Below are positions 61,231-64,000 of a stretch of 64,000 nt of DNA, piece after piece. This DNA is from Paenibacillus sp. FSL R5-0345 (lineage in GTDB: Bacteria; Bacillota; Bacilli; Paenibacillales; Paenibacillaceae): positions 5,642,001-5,706,000 of the forward strand of contig NZ_CP009281.1 in NCBI RefSeq assembly GCF_000758585.1. Reading direction: 5' to 3'. Within the stretch, counting starts at the first letter, position 1. Every line of letters starts with the position of its first letter. The translations under genes and the position numbers were made by a program. The notes beneath the pieces were generated by a model. That model was not told the origin of the DNA. It did not search any database and was given only the letters and a program-made list of their open reading frames with translations.

Positions 61231-61941
61231 TTAAGAACCTGAAGGCAATCCATCGGCATCAACATCTACGGCTTCACCGCGCATTTGTTCTCTTAGCACA
61301 ACCCACTGCTCTCTGGCAGCCCGAATCATCGCAGCATCCATAATCTTCTGATCATTAATCAGACGGGAGAACCACATTACAGCCACAGAGAACTCTCCGA
61401 TGCGCCGATTAAGCTCACCAATCAGATACATGAGCCGGGCATCATTACCGCCTATTCCATCTTTTTCGTACACCTTCACATATTCATCTAATGAATAACG
61501 CAAAAAGCGTTGTTCTTGCTCTGTATTCCCTTGATATCGATACAACCAAGCAATGTGATGCAGTAGACTTGCAATAATCCGATCCTTATCGTTAACGCTT
61601 TGAGCGCATAGAAGTGCAAGTTTATAGGTCTCAAGTGCAGCTTCCCAGCTTCGTTTATCCCCAAAGTCACGGCTCTTCCAGCGTTTTCCTACCTGTTCAT
61701 TAAATGCCTTTCGCTGCAACTCCGTCAGCTTGTCCGCTGAATTTTCTGTAGAGGCAAACCCGCAACTCGGGCAGACGCGTACAACATAATAATCCGGATT
61801 CTCGTTTTTGTAATAGGCACAAAAATCAGCATCGCGGCGAATAGCCTTTTTCAGACTAGGGCGTACGCGAGAGGTTGAGAATTCATGTTCACAATTGCAA
61901 CATTTGACCTTAATAGAATATAGGGGTATTAAGTCTGGCAA
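61231..61941 (-). CDS. DUF2225 family protein
   Basis: A 236-aa protein. The N-terminal KCCNCEHEFSTSRVRPS and RVCPSCGFAST hold two Cys pairs, probably a zinc site, followed by TPR-like helices (LHHIAWLYRYQGN). These are the features of DUF2225, whose function is unknown. It starts with TTG after AGGAATGA. It is 36 bp downstream of the truncated hemoglobin gene? The direction is minus for both, so the hemoglobin gene is downstream in coordinates and upstream in transcription. Confidence 0.87.
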   Translation of the reverse strand: MPDLIPLYSIKVKCCNCEHEFSTSRVRPSLKKAIRRDADFCAYYKNENPDYYVVRVCPSCGFASTENSADKLTELQRKAFNEQVGKRWKSRDFGDKRSWEAALETYKLALLCAQSVNDKDRIIASLLHHIAWLYRYQGNTEQEQRFLRYSLDEYVKVYEKDGIGGNDARLMYLIGELNRRIGEFSVAVMWFSRLINDQKIMDAAMIRAAREQWVVLREQMRGEAVDVDADGLPSGS

Positions 61942-61977
61942 GTACTCTCATTCCTTTCAGGATCAACCTGTCCCTTA

Positions 61978-62361
61978 TTATTCCTGGGGCATGTTAACAA
62001 AATGATGTGCGGGACCCGCAAGGCGACTAAGCACGAAGGAACGCAGCGGCTCTTCTACACCAGTCTCCACAAGCGCCTCTTTCATGCACTGCAGCCATTC
62101 TTCAGCACGTTCTGGAGTAATGGGAATATGCATATGCCTTGCTCTCATCATGGGATGTCCATGTAATTCTGAATACAGTGGGCCACCGCCAAAAAACTGT
62201 GTTAGGAATTGATACTGCTTCTCCAGAACAGGAGAAATGTCTTCGGGAAATAACGGACCCAGCTGCGGATGAAGCTGTACTTTGGCGTAGAACACTTCCA
62301 CCAAACGATGTAATGCCTCAGCTCCCCCTAAGTTCTCATATATACTCTCATTTGGATTCAT
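61978..62361 (-). CDS. yjbI: Group II truncated hemoglobin (YjbI-like)
   Basis: A 127-aa truncated globin. It opens with SIYENLGGAEALHRLVEVFY, and the EF/F region GGPLYSELHGHPMMRARHMHIPI contains the proximal histidine (near residue 76). The length is typical of group II globins, which bind O2 or NO and protect against nitrosative or oxidative stress. No strong Shine-Dalgarno is visible before the ATG. It lies upstream of the DUF2225 gene on the same strand. In Bacillus yjbI is near yjbH (spx control), which is not seen here. Confidence 0.92.
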   Translation of the reverse strand: MNPNESIYENLGGAEALHRLVEVFYAKVQLHPQLGPLFPEDISPVLEKQYQFLTQFFGGGPLYSELHGHPMMRARHMHIPITPERAEEWLQCMKEALVETGVEEPLRSFVLSRLAGPAHHFVNMPQE

Positions 62362-62416
62362 CGAGGTTACCAGCTTTCTTCCATATTAATGAAACGTTTC
62401 TTAATTTATTATACCA

Positions 62417-62453
62417 AAAAAAAGCACTGCCCGGATATCCGTCGAAAGTGCCC
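62417..62453 (-). terminator. Possible second terminator upstream of the globin gene
   Basis: Minus-strand GGGCACT...AGTGC hairpin with an inner GGATATCC palindrome, followed by U8. It lies just after the terminator at 62465-62494. Confidence 0.6.
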
Positions 62454-62464
62454 CTAAACAGCAG

Positions 62465-62494
62465 AAAAAAGACGCTAAACTTTAGTTTAGCGTC
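62465..62494 (-). terminator. Intrinsic terminator after the 31-aa peptide gene
   Basis: An 11-bp perfect stem (GACGCTAAACT / AGTTTAGCGTC) followed by U6 on the minus strand, 13 nt past the stop codon of the short gene. Confidence 0.85.
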
Positions 62495-62506
62495 TGGAGA
62501 TTATTG

Positions 62507-62602
62507 TCAGTAGGTCCGAAATTCCTCATCACCTGCAGGGACGAGAGAGACCCGGATCACATATACAAAAGCACAAACGAGAACTCCGGCTACAACGCTC
62601 AT
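62507..62602 (-). CDS. Putative 31-aa single-helix membrane peptide
   Basis: A reading frame MSVVAGVLVCAFVYVI followed by a short polar tail (RVSLVPAGDEEFRTY). GGAG lies 8 nt before the ATG at 62602, and another in-frame ATG at 62608 is closer. A strong terminator begins 13 nt after the stop, which supports a transcribed gene here. No family is recognised; such short peptides can be chance reading frames. Confidence 0.5.
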   Translation of the reverse strand: MSVVAGVLVCAFVYVIRVSLVPAGDEEFRTY

Positions 62603-62773
62603 CGCCATCACTCCATCCCATTTATTCTTGTAACAGAGGGTGCATTCCTTATTTACATAATATCATAACTCAAGCGAAAAAGCACAGATTTATGTAACCG
62701 CTTCCTTTATTTTTTTTGTGCTGTTTGTCCTTCTTTTCGCATACATCTAACCATAGATCAGGAGGCGTTAATT

Positions 62774-64000
62774 ATGACTTTAAAAAAGATTGGCGGCCCA
62801 CTGCTGGGATTAACATTGGCGGGCTGTATGCTGCTAATGCTGTTTCATCCGGAGGCGTCCCTTGGCGCAGCCTTACGTGGCTTGGCCATTTGGTGGGATG
62901 TGTTATTCCCCTCCCTATTTCCATTCTTCGTCATTTCCGAAATCATGCTGGGCTTAGGGATTGTTCATCTCTTTGGCGCTTTGCTTGATCCGTTGATGCG
63001 TCCTCTTTTTGGTATACCAGGTAGCGGTGGGTTTGTCGCTGCAATGGGATATGTATCAGGATATCCTGTTGGCGCTAAATTAACCGCTAAGCTGCGGGAA
63101 CAGAATCTGATTAGCAGAGTTGAAGGGGAAAGATTAGTCGCTTTCACAACCTCATCCGATCCAATCTTTCTGTTGGGTGCAGTGTCCGTCGGATTTTTTC
63201 GAGATGCATCATTGGGGCTCATCCTAGCTCTCGCCCACTACGGGAGCGGTTTGATTGTTGGCTTGCTAATGTCGTTCCATGGACGCAAAGAACAGAGATC
63301 CCCATCTCAAGACCCATCCACAACTAGTTCTGCCGCCCCCTCTGCTCCATCCAAAAAAGGTTTTGGAAGAATCCATGCAGCACTACTTGCCATGGAGGAA
63401 GCTCGGCGCAAAGATGGGCGAAGCTTCGGGGAGCTATTAAGAGGTGCCATCCAGTCCTCACTAAAGCTTATTATTGTCGTAGGTGGTTTGGTTGTATTCT
63501 TCAATGTACTAATGGAACTGCTTGCCCGCGCAGGAATTCTATCCTCACTCTTTAGCTTGACCGGACATCTTATTTCCCTTGTGGGTGGTCCCCCCGAACT
63601 GGCCCAGGCTCTGATCAGCGGATTCTTCGAAGTTACTATCGGTGCCCGTTCTGCGGGTGAAGCTGCTTCTTCCATCCCGCTTCAGTTCAAGGTTGCCGCA
63701 GCTGCTTTCATCCTCTCTTGGGGCGGTTTATCTGTACATGCCCAGGTAGCCAGTATCCTGAATGGCACCGGAATTCGGTATCTGCCATTTATGACTGCAC
63801 GTCTAATTCACGCCTTCCTCGCATCAGGACTCGTATTGCTGCTCTGGAACCCTGTGATGGACACAGGGCTGTCTACTGCATGGGTATCATTGCCTGCCTC
63901 TATTGCCTTTACACCTTCTGCCACGGGGATCACTGCAAGCCTCGCTCTGCTGAGCCTTTTATTAAGTGCTGCGATTTTAGTCTCCCTGCTTCTCCCAGCT
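62774..64000 (+). CDS. ylbJ: Sporulation integral membrane protein YlbJ (cut by window edge)
   Basis: 409 codons are open from ATG 62774 to the last base; no stop is seen in the window. It is a nucleoside transporter-gate-like membrane protein with the FPSLFPFFVISE and YVSGYPVGAKL segments of YlbJ, which is needed for spore cortex formation in Bacillus. A polar loop with a Ser/Pro/Ala run (about residues 175-195) separates the halves. AGGAGGCG precedes the ATG. A sigma-E-like -10 (CATACATC, 62740-62747) is seen without a convincing -35. Confidence 0.92.
   Translation, partial: MTLKKIGGPLLGLTLAGCMLLMLFHPEASLGAALRGLAIWWDVLFPSLFPFFVISEIMLGLGIVHLFGALLDPLMRPLFGIPGSGGFVAAMGYVSGYPVGAKLTAKLREQNLISRVEGERLVAFTTSSDPIFLLGAVSVGFFRDASLGLILALAHYGSGLIVGLLMSFHGRKEQRSPSQDPSTTSSAAPSAPSKKGFGRIHAALLAMEEARRKDGRSFGELLRGAIQSSLKLIIVVGGLVVFFNVLMELLARAGILSSLFSLTGHLISLVGGPPELAQALISGFFEVTIGARSAGEAASSIPLQFKVAAAAFILSWGGLSVHAQVASILNGTGIRYLPFMTARLIHAFLASGLVLLLWNPVMDTGLSTAWVSLPASIAFTPSATGITASLALLSLLLSAAILVSLLLPA

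Noticed and set aside
62740..62747. Sigma-E promoter of ylbJ
   Set aside because: Only the -10-like CATACATC is present; the -35 region does not match at the required distance, so it is mentioned in the gene entry but not called.
1..64000. Phage, insertion sequence, toxin-antitoxin or defence island
   Set aside because: No transposase, integrase, phage structural or restriction genes were seen; the HEPN and Toprim proteins are isolated.

Overview
The window is a stretch of ordinary chromosome from an endospore-forming, aerobic Firmicute, most likely Paenibacillus or a close relative (an inference from gene content and gene order). Pointers are an alpha/beta-type SASP with a sigma-G promoter, YlbJ, a YheC/D-type protein, the sporulation checkpoint peptide Sda, DnaB/DnaI-type helicase loading, EcsAB, HemQ, and a yuiB-yumB-yumC / yutM-yutJ-yuzB-yutI neighbourhood like that of Bacillus. 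I see no phage, insertion sequence, CRISPR array, rRNA or tRNA.

Layout. 0-9.4 kb: a DEAD helicase-EcsAB operon, then housekeeping and accessory enzymes. 9.5-12.8 kb: the sdhCAB operon, divergent from a LysR regulator across a 400-bp region with a near-consensus Fur box. 14-16.6 kb: a Ktr-type potassium transporter behind a c-di-AMP (ydaO) riboswitch. 18.6-24.3 kb: uvrC, trxA, yqzM and dnaB-dnaI. 24.5-35 kb: a redox and cofactor neighbourhood (hemQ, two NDH-2-like dehydrogenases, a YumC-type ferredoxin/flavodoxin reductase, A-type and Nfu-type Fe-S carriers, the menaquinone enzyme MqnE). It also holds an sda gene with a LexA box and a group of DnaA boxes. 35-38 kb: metNIQ under a SAM-I riboswitch. 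38-49.8 kb: a HEPN protein, heme A synthase, a MurJ-like flippase, two tandem class B penicillin-binding proteins and a CvpA-like/transglutaminase fusion. 50-56 kb: MFS and Toprim proteins, SCO and CtaB for cytochrome oxidase assembly, and trpS under a Trp-specific T-box. 56-64 kb: aldose epimerase, SASP, PepF, small proteins, truncated hemoglobin and the start of ylbJ.

The genes that work together centre on aerobic respiration: SdhCAB and the NDH-2 type enzymes feed electrons to menaquinone (MqnE), while CtaA, CtaB and SCO build heme A and the copper centre of an aa3-type oxidase, and HemQ makes heme. Regulatory RNAs are well represented: c-di-AMP, SAM-I and T-box(Trp).

The least ordinary items are (i) the sda locus with combined LexA and DnaA sites next to an AT-rich tract, (ii) a 65-bp tandem repeat with hairpins in the hemQ leader, (iii) a dispersed, roughly 100-bp two-hairpin repeat with five clear copies, (iv) the Fur box between sdhC and lysR, and (v) a 31-residue membrane peptide gene with its own terminator. 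No clearly new multi-gene system is evident.
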